A stretch of DNA of 64,000 bases from Microbacterium sp. ET2 (lineage in GTDB: Bacteria > Actinomycetota > Actinomycetes > Actinomycetales > Microbacteriaceae): positions 2,542,001-2,606,000 of the forward strand of contig NZ_CP128170.1 in assembly GCF_030347395.1 (NCBI RefSeq), written 5' to 3'. The first letter of the stretch is position 1; each line of letters opens with the position of its first letter. The notes below the pieces were generated by a model that was not told the origin of the DNA, searched no databases, and was given only the letters and a program-made list of their open reading frames with translations. The position numbers and the translations under genes are program-made. Positions 16,066-24,495 of this stretch are shown piece by piece.

Positions 16066-17694
16066 ATGAACACCCGCACCCCTCGCCGACTCGCCGTCGT
16101 CGGCGTCGCCCTCAGCGCGCTCGTCCTCGCCGGCTGCTCTTCCGCCGCGTCGTCGGAGGAGTCATCCGCCTTCGTCATCGTGACCGCCGCCCAGCCGCCG
16201 AGCTTCAGCTACGAGACCAGCGCCACCGGTTATGAAGCGGGCGAATTCTGGGCCAACACCGGCGCCACGCTCATCCGCAACCCCTACGTCGAGGGGGAGG
16301 GCGACCTGTCGGCATCGCAGGATCTGTTCGGCTTCGAACCGCTCCTCGCCGAGAGCTACGAGGTGAGCGAAGACCGGCTGACCTACACCTTCCACCTCGA
16401 CCCCGACGCCACAAGCGTCGCCGGCAACACGATCACCGCCGACGATGTGCTCTTCTCCATCAAGCGGAAGTTCGAAACGCCCACGAGCGTGGTGCCCTTC
16501 GTCTCGGCGCCGGCGCTGACCGATCCCGACGCGCAGGTCACCGTGATCGACGAGTCGACGGTGTCGATCACGATCAGCGACCCCGGCTACGGGTTCACCC
16601 TGCTGTCGATGCTCGCCAACCAGCCGTACAACATCTACGACTCCACCGTGCTCCTCGAGCACGCCACCGACGACGACCCCTACGCCGTCGAATGGTCGGA
16701 GACCAATGCCTCCTACGGGTTCGGCGCGTACGAGCTGACCGACTACACCCCCGGCGAGCAGATGGTCTACACCGCGAACCCCGGCTACGTACTCGGCGAG
16801 CCCGAGATCACGACGATCGTGCAGCGCGTCGTGCCCGACGCCGGTCAGCGGGCGAACCTCGTCCGCAGCGGCGATGCGCAGATCGCCACCCAGCTGCGCC
16901 CCGCCGATCAGGCCGACCTCGCCGAGGGTGGGGCCGCGCAGATCTTCACGGTGCCGACCAACGCCTACGTATACATCCCGCTGCTGACGACGGCTGAGCC
17001 GTTCGACGACCCCGAGGTGCGACGGGCGTTCTCGATGGCGATCCCCTACGACGACATCATCGACGACGTCTACCGCGGACGGCTCGACCCGGTCGACTCG
17101 ATCCTCTCGGAGGATGCGCCGGGCTACGACGGCGAGGGACTCGCTGCCCCTGAGCACGACCCCGCCGGGGCGCAGGAGATCCTCGAAGCAGCCGGCTACA
17201 CCGAACCGGTCGAGTTCACCCTGACCGTCAACTCCGCCGTCCCCGACCTCGAAGAGACCGCGGTGCTGATCCAGTCCGCCGCCGCCGATGCTGGCTTCGA
17301 CGTCACCGTCGACTCGGTCAACTCGGCCGTGTTCCAGGAGGGCCTGGCCGCCAAAACCTTCCAGGCCTCGATGGGCCGCGACTACGCGATCGTGCAGTCG
17401 CCGCCCTATGTGCTGGCGCTGTTCTACACCCCGGGCTCGCCCCTGAACTGGCCGAACTACGAAACGCCCGAGTTCAGCGCGGCGCTCGCCGAGGGCAACG
17501 CCGTCGGCGACCCGCTCACCCCGGAGGCCGGCGCCTGGTGGAACGAAGCCCAGCGGATCCTGCAGACCGACCTTCCCACCATCTACGTCGGATACGTCCA
17601 GCCGCTCAACGCCTTCGCGAACGACGTCGGCGGCTACGTCTTCCGCACCGACAACGTCATCGACTACTCGCAGCTGACCCGGGAGACCGAATGA
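16066..17694 (+). CDS. Family-5 extracellular solute-binding lipoprotein
   Basis: The protein has 542 residues. The signal peptide ends in LAGC (Cys24). The SBP_bac_5 fold is shown by LAESYEVSEDRLTYTFHLDP, ITADDVLFSIKRKFETP and VRRAFSMAIPYDDIIDDVYRG. AAGGAG precedes the ATG at 16066. The stop overlaps the start of the first ATPase gene (ATGA). The ligand is not predictable by fold. The downstream NtaA/DszA-type monooxygenase suggests a small amine-carboxylate or organosulfur compound rather than a peptide. Confidence 0.9.
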   Translation: MNTRTPRRLAVVGVALSALVLAGCSSAASSEESSAFVIVTAAQPPSFSYETSATGYEAGEFWANTGATLIRNPYVEGEGDLSASQDLFGFEPLLAESYEVSEDRLTYTFHLDPDATSVAGNTITADDVLFSIKRKFETPTSVVPFVSAPALTDPDAQVTVIDESTVSITISDPGYGFTLLSMLANQPYNIYDSTVLLEHATDDDPYAVEWSETNASYGFGAYELTDYTPGEQMVYTANPGYVLGEPEITTIVQRVVPDAGQRANLVRSGDAQIATQLRPADQADLAEGGAAQIFTVPTNAYVYIPLLTTAEPFDDPEVRRAFSMAIPYDDIIDDVYRGRLDPVDSILSEDAPGYDGEGLAAPEHDPAGAQEILEAAGYTEPVEFTLTVNSAVPDLEETAVLIQSAAADAGFDVTVDSVNSAVFQEGLAAKTFQASMGRDYAIVQSPPYVLALFYTPGSPLNWPNYETPEFSAALAEGNAVGDPLTPEAGAWWNEAQRILQTDLPTIYVGYVQPLNAFANDVGGYVFRTDNVIDYSQLTRETE

Positions 17695-18557
17695 CCTCCG
17701 ACACGCGCAACATCGTCCTCGACATCCAGAACCTCAGCATCCACTACGGCGACGCCCCCGCCGTGACCGGCGCCTACCTCACCCTCCGCGAGGGCGAGAA
17801 GATGGCGATCGTCGGGGAGTCGGGATCAGGGAAGACGAGTCTGGCGAACGCCGTCGCGGGGTTCCTCGACCCCCTGGTCGGCTCGGTCCGCGCCGACCGG
17901 CTCGACTTCCGCTACACCCCGCTGAACCGGTCGATCGACCCCCGGCGGCAGCCTCGCATCCCGGTCCGGACTCCGGGGATGTCGATGGTGTTCCAAGACG
18001 CGATGCACTCCCTCGACCCGGTGTGGACGATCGGGAGCCAGCTGGTCGCCGTGCTGCGGGGGGCGGAGCGGATGACCGCACGCGCTGCGCGCGCAGCGGC
18101 GGTGGAGCGGCTCGCCGCCGTCGGCATCAGCGATCCGGGCCGCGTGATGCGGGCTCGTCCGACGGAGCTCTCGGGAGGGATGCGACAGCGCGTCATGATC
18201 GCGATCGCGATGGCGTCGCATCCGGCCCTTCTCATCGCCGACGAGCCGACGAGCGCGCTGGATGCCACCCTCGCGGTGTCGACCATGCAGCTCATGGTCG
18301 ACCTCGCCGACCGGGAGGGGACGGCGCTGCTCATGATCACGCACGACATCGAGCTGTGCCGCCGGTTCACCGACACCACCGTGGTGATGCATCAGGGGCG
18401 GGTGGTGGAGACCATCGCGTCCGATCGACTCGACCACGCCCGGAACGCCTACACCCGAGGACTCCTCGCCTGCGTGCCGACGCTCGAGACCGCAACGCTC
18501 GCGGAGCTTCCCACCCTGCAGTCGATCGCGCCGAGCAAGCGGACGGTCGCGGCATGA
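17691..18557 (+). CDS. ABC transporter ATP-binding protein (OppD/DppD family)
   Basis: The protein has 288 residues. Walker A is GESGSGKTSLAN, the signature is LSGGMRQRVMIA, and Walker B is LLIADEPTSALDATL with a following switch His (MITHDIELC). It lacks the long C-terminal oligopeptide domain often found in DppD, so it is at the short end of the family. The start overlaps the binding-protein stop, and its own stop overlaps the second ATPase start. Confidence 0.9.
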   Translation: MTSDTRNIVLDIQNLSIHYGDAPAVTGAYLTLREGEKMAIVGESGSGKTSLANAVAGFLDPLVGSVRADRLDFRYTPLNRSIDPRRQPRIPVRTPGMSMVFQDAMHSLDPVWTIGSQLVAVLRGAERMTARAARAAAVERLAAVGISDPGRVMRARPTELSGGMRQRVMIAIAMASHPALLIADEPTSALDATLAVSTMQLMVDLADREGTALLMITHDIELCRRFTDTTVVMHQGRVVETIASDRLDHARNAYTRGLLACVPTLETATLAELPTLQSIAPSKRTVAA

Positions 18558-19351
18558 GCGTGGTGAGCGTCGATGACACCGGCATCCGGGTCACCGATCT
18601 CGGACGCGACTTCCACCGCGTGCAGGCGGTGCGCTCGGTCACCTTCGCCGTGGCTCCCGGCCGCCGTGTCGGCATCGTGGGGGAGAGCGGGTCGGGAAAG
18701 TCGACGGTCGCGCGCATCATCGCCGGTCTCGACCGCCCGACGCGGGGGACCGTTCACGTCGACGGTCAGGATCTCCGCTCGGCGCTGTCGACCGCTCGGG
18801 GTCGCCGGGAGTACCGGCGGCGCGTGCAGCTGATCGCCCAGGACACCACCTCGGCCTTCGATCCCCGGTACACCGTCCGGCAGTCGCTGCGCGTGCCCGG
18901 TCAGCGCCTGGGTGGATGGACGCGCGCGGAATGCGACAGCGCCATCGAGGAGATCGCCGAGGAGCTGTCGATCGATGGGTCACTGCTCGAGCGTCGCCCG
19001 GCTCAGCTGTCGGGCGGTCAGCGCCAGCGCATGGCGATCGCGCGAGCGCTCCTGGTGCGGCCGCGATACCTCGTCTGCGACGAGGCGGTCAGCGCGCTCG
19101 ATGTCTCGGTGCAGGGTGCGGTGCTGAACCTCTTGAAGCGCTACAGCACCGACCACGACGCGGCGCTCCTCTTCGTCTCGCACGGTCTGCCCGCGACGGC
19201 CTTCATCACCGACGAGCTCATCGTCATGTACCGCGGCGCCATCGCCGAAGCCGGCCGCACCACTCAGGTGCTCGGCCGCCCGACTGATCCCTACACCCGC
19301 GCCCTCGTCGGCGCGTACCGAGAAATGGAGTCGGCGCGCTCCGGCGCCTGA
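18554..19351 (+). CDS. ABC transporter ATP-binding protein (OppF/DppF family)
   Basis: The protein has 265 residues. Walker A is GESGSGKSTVAR, the signature is LSGGQRQRMAIARAL, and Walker B is YLVCDEAVSALDVS. The Q-loop region reads VQLIAQDTTSAFDPRYT. It forms the nucleotide-binding heterodimer with the upstream ATPase. The stop is 26 bp before the monooxygenase start, with GGAGAGAG between them. Confidence 0.9.
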   Translation: MSVVSVDDTGIRVTDLGRDFHRVQAVRSVTFAVAPGRRVGIVGESGSGKSTVARIIAGLDRPTRGTVHVDGQDLRSALSTARGRREYRRRVQLIAQDTTSAFDPRYTVRQSLRVPGQRLGGWTRAECDSAIEEIAEELSIDGSLLERRPAQLSGGQRQRMAIARALLVRPRYLVCDEAVSALDVSVQGAVLNLLKRYSTDHDAALLFVSHGLPATAFITDELIVMYRGAIAEAGRTTQVLGRPTDPYTRALVGAYREMESARSGA

Positions 19352-19377
19352 CGCCCGCACCACTGAATAGGAGAGAG

Positions 19378-20712
19378 ATGTTCCACCTCGCATGGTTCCT
19401 CGGCGACGGCTTCGGCATTCACCCCTGGAGCACCACCAACGGCGACGGCCCGTGGGTCGGCAACAACGTCAACGACTGGATGGATCCGCAGATCTACCTC
19501 GACATGGCGACGAGCCTCGAACGCGCCGGCTTCGACTACATCCTGTTCGAAGACACCGCGATGGTCGAAGACAGCTACAACGGCACCGCCGACACGAGCC
19601 TCCGACGCGGCTTCATGGCGCCGAAGAACGACCCGATGCCGCTCGTGCCGCTTCTCACCCGGGCGACCAAGCACATCGGCATCATCCCGACCGTGTCGAC
19701 CATCCAGTACCCGCCGTACCTCGCCGCGCGGCTCTTCACGACGCTCGATCACCTCACCGAGGGCCGGGTCGGAATGAACGTCGTCACCAGCGTCACCGAC
19801 CGGGTCGCCCAGAACTTCGGCTACGACCAGCACCTCGACCACGACGAGCGCTACGCGATGGCGATGGAGTGGGTCGACGTGGTGCTCGCGCTGCAGCAGA
19901 GCTGGGAGGAGGGGGCGGTCGTCGCCGACCCGGTGGCGGGCGTCTACGCCGACTACACGAAGGTGCGCCCGATCGATCACAAGGGGCGGTTCTTCTCCTC
20001 GCGGGGGCCGCTCAACACCATCCCGGGCCCGCAGCGTACGCCCCCCATCTGCTCGGCGGGGAGCTCGCCCGCGGGACGCGAGCTCGCCGCCCGGTACGAC
20101 GACACGATGATCTCGATGGTCAAGAGCGGTGCCGCGGGTCGCGCCTACCGCGACGACATGCGGGAGCGGGTCGCGTCGTACGGACGCAACCCCGACGACG
20201 TGAAGTTCCTCTTCCTCGCCACGCCGTGGATCGCCGCCACCGACTCCGAGGCGCAGGATCAGTTCGACGCCTACAACCGGTGGAAGGCCACCGACAAGGG
20301 CGTGGAGTACAACCTCTGGAACATGTCGTATACCTCCGGCGGGCGCATCGACTTCGGCGGCATCGATCCCGACACCCCCGTGTCGGAGATCGACCTGTCG
20401 CGCCAGAACGGTGAGCACACCTCCATTGCGAACCTGTTCGAGAACTCCGAGGGCAAGACGCTCCGCGAGGTCGTGGCCACTTCCCACCAGACCAGCGACA
20501 TGGGTCTCATCGGCTCGCCCGAGACGGTCGCGAGCAAGATGGAGGAGCTCATGGATGAGATCGGCGGCGACGGCTTCCTCATCTACATGCCCACCACGCG
20601 GATGAACTTCGCGCTCATGGCCGATGGGCTCGCCCCCGTGCTGCGCCGTCGTGGTCTCATCCGCGACGGGTACGCAGGGTCGACGCTGCGCGATCACCTG
20701 CGGGAGTTCTGA
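19378..20712 (+). CDS. FMNH2-dependent monooxygenase of the NtaA/SnaA/DszA (LLM) family
   Basis: The protein has 444 residues, the usual length. The N-terminus FHLAWFLGDGFGIHPW, then ERAGFDYILFEDT, RVGMNVVTSVTDRVAQNFG, KGRFFSSRGPLN and PPICSAGSSPAGRELAA are typical of NtaA/EmoA/DszA enzymes, which take reduced FMN from a separate reductase. Two flavin reductases are encoded 0.9 kb downstream on the other strand. The gene ends the ABC operon and is followed by a 14-bp stem terminator. Substrate candidates are aminopolycarboxylates or organosulfur compounds; the sequence does not decide. Confidence 0.88.
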   Translation: MFHLAWFLGDGFGIHPWSTTNGDGPWVGNNVNDWMDPQIYLDMATSLERAGFDYILFEDTAMVEDSYNGTADTSLRRGFMAPKNDPMPLVPLLTRATKHIGIIPTVSTIQYPPYLAARLFTTLDHLTEGRVGMNVVTSVTDRVAQNFGYDQHLDHDERYAMAMEWVDVVLALQQSWEEGAVVADPVAGVYADYTKVRPIDHKGRFFSSRGPLNTIPGPQRTPPICSAGSSPAGRELAARYDDTMISMVKSGAAGRAYRDDMRERVASYGRNPDDVKFLFLATPWIAATDSEAQDQFDAYNRWKATDKGVEYNLWNMSYTSGGRIDFGGIDPDTPVSEIDLSRQNGEHTSIANLFENSEGKTLREVVATSHQTSDMGLIGSPETVASKMEELMDEIGGDGFLIYMPTTRMNFALMADGLAPVLRRRGLIRDGYAGSTLRDHLREF

Positions 20713-20723
20713 CCGGAACGGAT

Positions 20724-20757
20724 GACGCCCGCCGACCGTTCGGGGTCGGCGGGCGTC
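20724..20757. terminator. Bidirectional terminator between monooxygenase and GntR genes
   Basis: GACGCCCGCCGACC (20724-20737) and GGTCGGCGGGCGTC (20744-20757) form a perfect 14-bp stem with a 6-nt loop, followed on the plus strand by TTCTCGTCT. It lies between convergent genes and can serve both. Confidence 0.85.
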
Positions 20758-20775
20758 TTCTCGTCTCGACTGGGC

Positions 20776-21513
20776 TCAGGAGAAGGAGATCGGACCGCGG
20801 TCGAAGCTCACGCGGTCGGCGCGGAACGCGTCGAACACGACCTGGATCGGGTCATCGTCGACATCGAGGTACACCAGCTCCCGGCGAAGGAGGGGTGCGC
20901 CCTCGGCGATGCCGAGGATACGGCTCGTCCTGGCATCCGAGATCTCCGCTCCGATCCACGCGTACACGAGCCCCGGCTCTTTGCCGAAGAAGTCGCGCAT
21001 GACGGTGGACATCGTCGCCGGTTGGCGGATCGCGGTCGGATCGCTCGTGACCGCCTGCGAGAAGTAGGCCGTTCGGATGCCGATCGTCTCGCCCTTCAGG
21101 GTGAAGGCGTTCTCGACCATCCGGACCACCTCATCGTCGAGCTGAAGGCGCTCGCGAAGGAGCGGTGTGGAGGGGACGAGGCGCTGCTCGAGCACGTCGA
21201 TGGCGACCCCACCGCGCTCGCCGAAGGCGAAGTCGGTGACGCCGATGCGCACGCCGGCGTTGACGAGGCGCGTGCCGACGCGGGTGCGCCGTTCGAGGAT
21301 GCCGATGCTCGTCAGCTGTGACAGGGCGCTGCGCACGGCTCCGCGACTGGCCGAGTAGGTCTGCATGAGGTGCTCTTCGTTGAGCGAGGAGCCGGGGGTG
21401 ATCCTTCCGGCGCGGATCGCGGCGAGAAGGAGGTCGCGCACGCGGCGCGCGGAGATCTGTGCGCCGCGGGCCGAGCCGCCGTGTGCGCGGGGATGAGCGA
21501 TCGTCTCGGGCAT
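20776..21513 (-). CDS. GntR-family regulator with UTRA-type effector domain (HutC subfamily)
   Basis: The protein has 245 residues. The winged helix at about residues 18-85 (VRDLLLAAIRAGRITPGSSL, ASRGAVRSALSQLTSIGILE) is followed by a UTRA-like domain (PLLRERLQLDDEVVRMVENA, DDDPIQVVFDAFRADRVSF). It lies between the monooxygenase operon and the flavin reductases, so control of this catabolic locus is the natural inference. It is separated from the upstream reductase by its own hairpin, so it probably has its own promoter at about 21514-21590. Confidence 0.85.
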   Translation of the reverse strand: MPETIAHPRAHGGSARGAQISARRVRDLLLAAIRAGRITPGSSLNEEHLMQTYSASRGAVRSALSQLTSIGILERRTRVGTRLVNAGVRIGVTDFAFGERGGVAIDVLEQRLVPSTPLLRERLQLDDEVVRMVENAFTLKGETIGIRTAYFSQAVTSDPTAIRQPATMSTVMRDFFGKEPGLVYAWIGAEISDARTSRILGIAEGAPLLRRELVYLDVDDDPIQVVFDAFRADRVSFDRGPISFS

Positions 21514-21595
21514 CGACCTCTCCTCGGGTGGGTCCTTCGACGGTAGCGAGAGAGCGTTTCGGCGGGGCGCTCAGGCGTTTCGCCGGTGTAACGCA

Positions 21596-21630
21596 AAGCC
21601 GGGGAAGAGCTACGAACTCTTCCCCGGCTT
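21596..21630 (-). terminator. Terminator hairpin downstream of the flavin reductase genes
   Basis: AAGCCGGGGAAGAG (21596-21609) pairs perfectly with CTCTTCCCCGGCTT (21617-21630), a 14-bp stem with a 7-nt loop. It begins 16 bp after the end of the minus-strand flavin reductase gene and separates it from the GntR gene. Confidence 0.82.
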
Positions 21631-21646
21631 CGCGATCGCCGCGGTC

Positions 21647-22195
21647 TCAGGCCGCGAGGGTAGTGAACTGCGAGCGATGCCACACCAGCGGGGTGTGGGA
21701 GAAGTCGCTCATGAGGCCGAGGACACGCAGCACGATGATGTCGTGGTCGCCGGCGGGGTAGACGTGCTCGACGGAGCAGTCGAGCCAGATCGGCGCCTGG
21801 TCGAGGAAGATGGAACCCCGCTCGGAGATGTGCGTCTCGACGCCGACGAACCGCTGCGACTTGTCCTTCGACGCGAGCTGCCTCGTGACCGGCGCGTGCG
21901 CCTGGCCGAGGATCGAGATGCCGAGAGTGTCGGCCGTCGCCAGGACCGGCCACGTCGTCGAGGATTTCTGCACCGCGAACATCACCAGCGGCGGGTCCTG
22001 CGAGACGCCGACCGAGAACGAGGAGGCGACGAGAACCGTGGGCTCGTCGTCGACGACAGCGGCCAGCGCCGCCACGCCGCACGGGAACCCCGAGAAGGCC
22101 TGACGGAGAAGCGTCGGGTCGGCCGACTCGGAGGAGTAGGGATTGAGCATCGGAGTCCTTTCGTTCGGAGCAGGCGTCGTCAGGATGGCGGTCAT
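21647..22195 (-). CDS. Flavin reductase (FMN-binding split-barrel family)
   Basis: The protein has 182 residues. The start MTAILTTPAP at 22195 overlaps the stop of the upstream FMN reductase (ATGA). The split-barrel motif set is LRQAFSGFPCGVAALAAVVDD, VASSFSVGVSQDPPLVMFAVQKSSTTWPVL and AHAPVTRQLASKDKSQRFVG. Such enzymes (HpaC/NtaB/DszD type) supply reduced flavin to LLM monooxygenases. The partner is very probably the enzyme at 19378-20712. Confidence 0.88.
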   Translation of the reverse strand: MTAILTTPAPNERTPMLNPYSSESADPTLLRQAFSGFPCGVAALAAVVDDEPTVLVASSFSVGVSQDPPLVMFAVQKSSTTWPVLATADTLGISILGQAHAPVTRQLASKDKSQRFVGVETHISERGSIFLDQAPIWLDCSVEHVYPAGDHDIIVLRVLGLMSDFSHTPLVWHRSQFTTLAA

Positions 22196-22701
22196 GGGGT
22201 GCTCCCGTCCGGGGTGGCCGAGGCGAGGACGGCCGAGCCCCAGCGGGCGACCCAGGGGTCGGTCGAACCGGGCTGGTCGTAGACCTTGTCGCCGAGGTAC
22301 AGACCCTGCGCGGGGCAGACGGCACCGAGCTCGACGAGCACGGGCTTGAGGAGCAGATCGGGTGCGAGCGCGTGAGCCGGCCCGGCACCGAGCATGAGGG
22401 GAACGGCGGTGACCCCCGCAAGACCGGTGCCGGTGTCGAACTGGTCGAGGAAGAGTTTGAGGATGCCGGTGTAGGTCGCCTTGAACGTCGGTGAGGCGAC
22501 GACCAGCAGGTCGCTCGCGGCGACGGTGGCGACGGCATCGGCCACGGTGGGGTCGCCCCAGCCCAGCAGTCCGGGGCCCAGCTCGACGACGTCGACGGCG
22601 TGGTCGGCGTCTCGGCCGCTGAGCGCCTGCGCGACGATGTGCGCGGCATCCAGGGTGCGCGACGCGGGCTTGGGGTTTCCGGCGACAACGGTGACGATCA
22701 T
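22192..22701 (-). CDS. NADPH-dependent FMN reductase (SsuE/flavodoxin-like)
   Basis: The protein has 169 residues with an N-terminus MIVTVVAGNPKPASRTLDAA, the flavodoxin-like FMN phosphate loop. DLLVVASPTFKATYTGILKLFLDQF is the SsuE-type motif. The ATG at 22701 is chosen because AAGGAGG stands directly upstream. It is coupled to the split-barrel flavin reductase, so the locus has two different FMN reducers for one visible monooxygenase, as in some sulfonate and sulfone systems. Confidence 0.88.
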   Translation of the reverse strand: MIVTVVAGNPKPASRTLDAAHIVAQALSGRDADHAVDVVELGPGLLGWGDPTVADAVATVAASDLLVVASPTFKATYTGILKLFLDQFDTGTGLAGVTAVPLMLGAGPAHALAPDLLLKPVLVELGAVCPAQGLYLGDKVYDQPGSTDPWVARWGSAVLASATPDGSTP

Positions 22702-22738
22702 GGCGCCTCCTTCCACTGTGAAGTAGACACCGAGGCGG

Positions 22739-22754
22739 TTTCACCCGGGTGAAA
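22739..22754. promoter_or_regulatory. 16-bp perfect palindrome upstream of the reductase operon; operator candidate
   Basis: TTTCACCCGGGTGAAA is perfectly self-complementary and lies 38 bp upstream of the ATG of the FMN reductase. It is the right size for a dimeric repressor. The GntR protein of the locus is one candidate; no second copy was found beside the ABC operon. Confidence 0.5.
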
Positions 22755-22880
22755 GGAGGGTTACTGTCGATTGCGCGGCTCGACGACGGCTCTCCGCGCC
22801 AATGATCGCCTGATCAGCGGATCATTCCCGCGACGCTCGAGGAGAACTCCGCGACATCCGGAAGCGGCGCGAGGTCTTGC

Positions 22881-23678
22881 TCAGCCGGTGGCGGGAAGGG
22901 GTGCCGGGGCCTGCACTGTGAACTCAGCCACCGCCGTGTGGCCGCTCTGGCCCGTGACGACGATCTCGTAGGTGCCCGGCTTCGTCCCGGCGGGGATCGT
23001 CAGTCGCTGCGACAGTGAGCCCGCGTCATCCGTCGTCACCGACAGTGCTGGGATGGAGGAGTTCCGCACCTCGATGCGCACGGTGTCGCCGGCGGGGAAT
23101 CCGGCCGCGGTGAGCTGCACGGATTCGGACGGCGCCACCGTGGAACGGTCGAGTCGGAGCTCGACGGTCGCCGGCGTCAGGGGCACCTGGATGTTCGTCG
23201 TGGAGTTCGTCTGGACGAGCACCGTCGTCTCGAACGGCTCGAATCCGCGCAACGTCACCCGCACCTCGTAGGCATCGATCGACAGCAGGGGGAAGCGGAA
23301 CATTCCCTGTGCGTTCGTCACGGCGACGAGGTTGATCCCCGGTTCGGAGGGGATGATCGTCACCTCGGCGCCGGGGAGTTCGGTGCCGGTGCCGGCGATG
23401 ATCACCGTTCCCATCAGATTGCCCGTGAGTGGGCTCTCGTCTTCAGGCCCGGGTGCGACAGTCGGTTGTGTCGAGGGCGAGACGGACGGCGAGGCGACCG
23501 GGCTCGGTGACGCCGTAGTCGTCGGGTTCGCGTCGGCGGACGCCACGGCGCCGCCGGTGCCGACGGCGAGAATCGCGACCACGGCCGACGCGGCGGCGAT
23601 CGCCGCCCACCGGTCTCGTCGCCTGGCGGGCACGGGCAAGAACGGTGGTCGCACGGGTCGGGCTCCTTCGGCGGTCAC
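22881..23678 (-). CDS. Secreted/anchored protein with carboxypeptidase-regulatory and Ig-like domains, ending in LPATG
   Basis: The protein has 265 residues. A basic N-terminus is followed by one membrane helix (AAIAAASAVVAILAVGTGGAVA, split here by residue 45), then a Pro/Ser/Thr linker, a carboxypeptidase-regulatory-like beta-sandwich (GTVIIAGTGTELPGAEVTII, SIDAYEVRVTLRGFEPF) and an Ig-like domain (SVQLTAAGFPAGDTVRIEV). The last five residues are LPATG, matching a sortase motif, but no hydrophobic tail or basic end follows. No neighbouring sortase is seen. Function is unknown; adhesion or cell-wall exposure is a guess. Confidence 0.7.
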   Translation of the reverse strand: MTAEGARPVRPPFLPVPARRRDRWAAIAAASAVVAILAVGTGGAVASADANPTTTASPSPVASPSVSPSTQPTVAPGPEDESPLTGNLMGTVIIAGTGTELPGAEVTIIPSEPGINLVAVTNAQGMFRFPLLSIDAYEVRVTLRGFEPFETTVLVQTNSTTNIQVPLTPATVELRLDRSTVAPSESVQLTAAGFPAGDTVRIEVRNSSIPALSVTTDDAGSLSQRLTIPAGTKPGTYEIVVTGQSGHTAVAEFTVQAPAPLPATG

Positions 23679-23729
23679 GCGGGAATGCTGCGACCGACCC
23701 TACCGGGCGATGGTTTCGGCAGGCGGCGC

Positions 23730-24176
23730 TTATGCGCGCGTCCGCGCCTTCACCCACAGGCCGATGTCGTGGACGGCGCGGGCGGCGCTGTCGGGGCTCT
23801 CCGCAGCATCCAGGTCGTCGAACGAGTCGCGGAAGCCCCGGGGCAGCTTGCGCTGCGGGGTGGCGACGGGGCGGAACTCCATGGTCCAGTCGCCGAACTG
23901 GCGCTCGTCGATCGGCTCGTCGAGCACGATGCGGATGTCGCCGTGACGCGGGTCGGCGGTGATCGTGGCCACCAGGCTCTGCACCGAGTCGCGCGGGCCC
24001 TCGAGCACCTGCACGAAACGGCCGTCGCGATAGAGCAGCACGCCCGTCACGCCTGACTGGGCGTTGTTCTCGCGGCTCTCGGTGAGGATGTCGCGGAGCG
24101 TGTCGTCCCCGACATCCGCCTTGGCCCTGCTGACGTAGACGACCGACACGAGCTCGTCGCCGCCGGTGATGCTCAT
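23730..24176 (-). CDS. BLUF-domain blue-light sensor protein
   Basis: The protein has 148 residues, a single BLUF domain with a short tail. The flavin-switch residues are present: Tyr14 (SVVYVS), Asn38 before SGVTGVLLY, Gln56 (FVQVLEG) and Trp97/Met99 (FGDWTMEF). BLUF domains bind FAD and change hydrogen bonding on blue light. No output domain is fused, so signalling must go through a partner. The ATG at 24176 overlaps the stop of the 86-residue protein upstream (ATGA), making that protein the best candidate. Confidence 0.9.
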   Translation of the reverse strand: MSITGGDELVSVVYVSRAKADVGDDTLRDILTESRENNAQSGVTGVLLYRDGRFVQVLEGPRDSVQSLVATITADPRHGDIRIVLDEPIDERQFGDWTMEFRPVATPQRKLPRGFRDSFDDLDAAESPDSAARAVHDIGLWVKARTRA

Positions 24177-24433
24177 GCCGTCGCCTCCTCGTCGTGGTGA
24201 GCGAGGAGTGCGGCCATCGCCCGTCGGCGGTCGGGCGCCTCGCCGACCTGGCGGGAGCGGCCGTTGAAGACGCGATACGTGCCGTCGGCCTCGCGGTCGA
24301 GGTAGCCGAGGAAGACGCCGTCGCGGTTGGCGACGTAGAAGCCGTCTTCGACGCGCGACCACAGGACGCCGTAGGAAGAGGGTGATGCGGCGTCGGTGCC
24401 GCTGAGCGGATCGGGGGCCAGTGATGAAGCCAT
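24173..24433 (-). CDS. Small uncharacterised protein coupled to the BLUF gene
   Basis: The protein has 86 residues. I do not recognise the family. The centre, VEDGFYVANRDGVFLGYLDRE followed by GTYRVFNGRSR (split after 21 residues in the protein), looks like a compact beta-rich fold. The C-terminus APDRRRAMAALLAHH looks helical. It has no signal peptide or membrane segment. Its stop overlaps the BLUF start, so the two are co-translated and probably act together. Confidence 0.7.
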   Translation of the reverse strand: MASSLAPDPLSGTDAASPSSYGVLWSRVEDGFYVANRDGVFLGYLDREADGTYRVFNGRSRQVGEAPDRRRAMAALLAHHDEEATA

Positions 24434-24495
24434 TGCTTCATTCTGCGGGCCGGGTCGGACACGGGGGAGGAGGTTGCGTGGCGACGAGGGATGTG

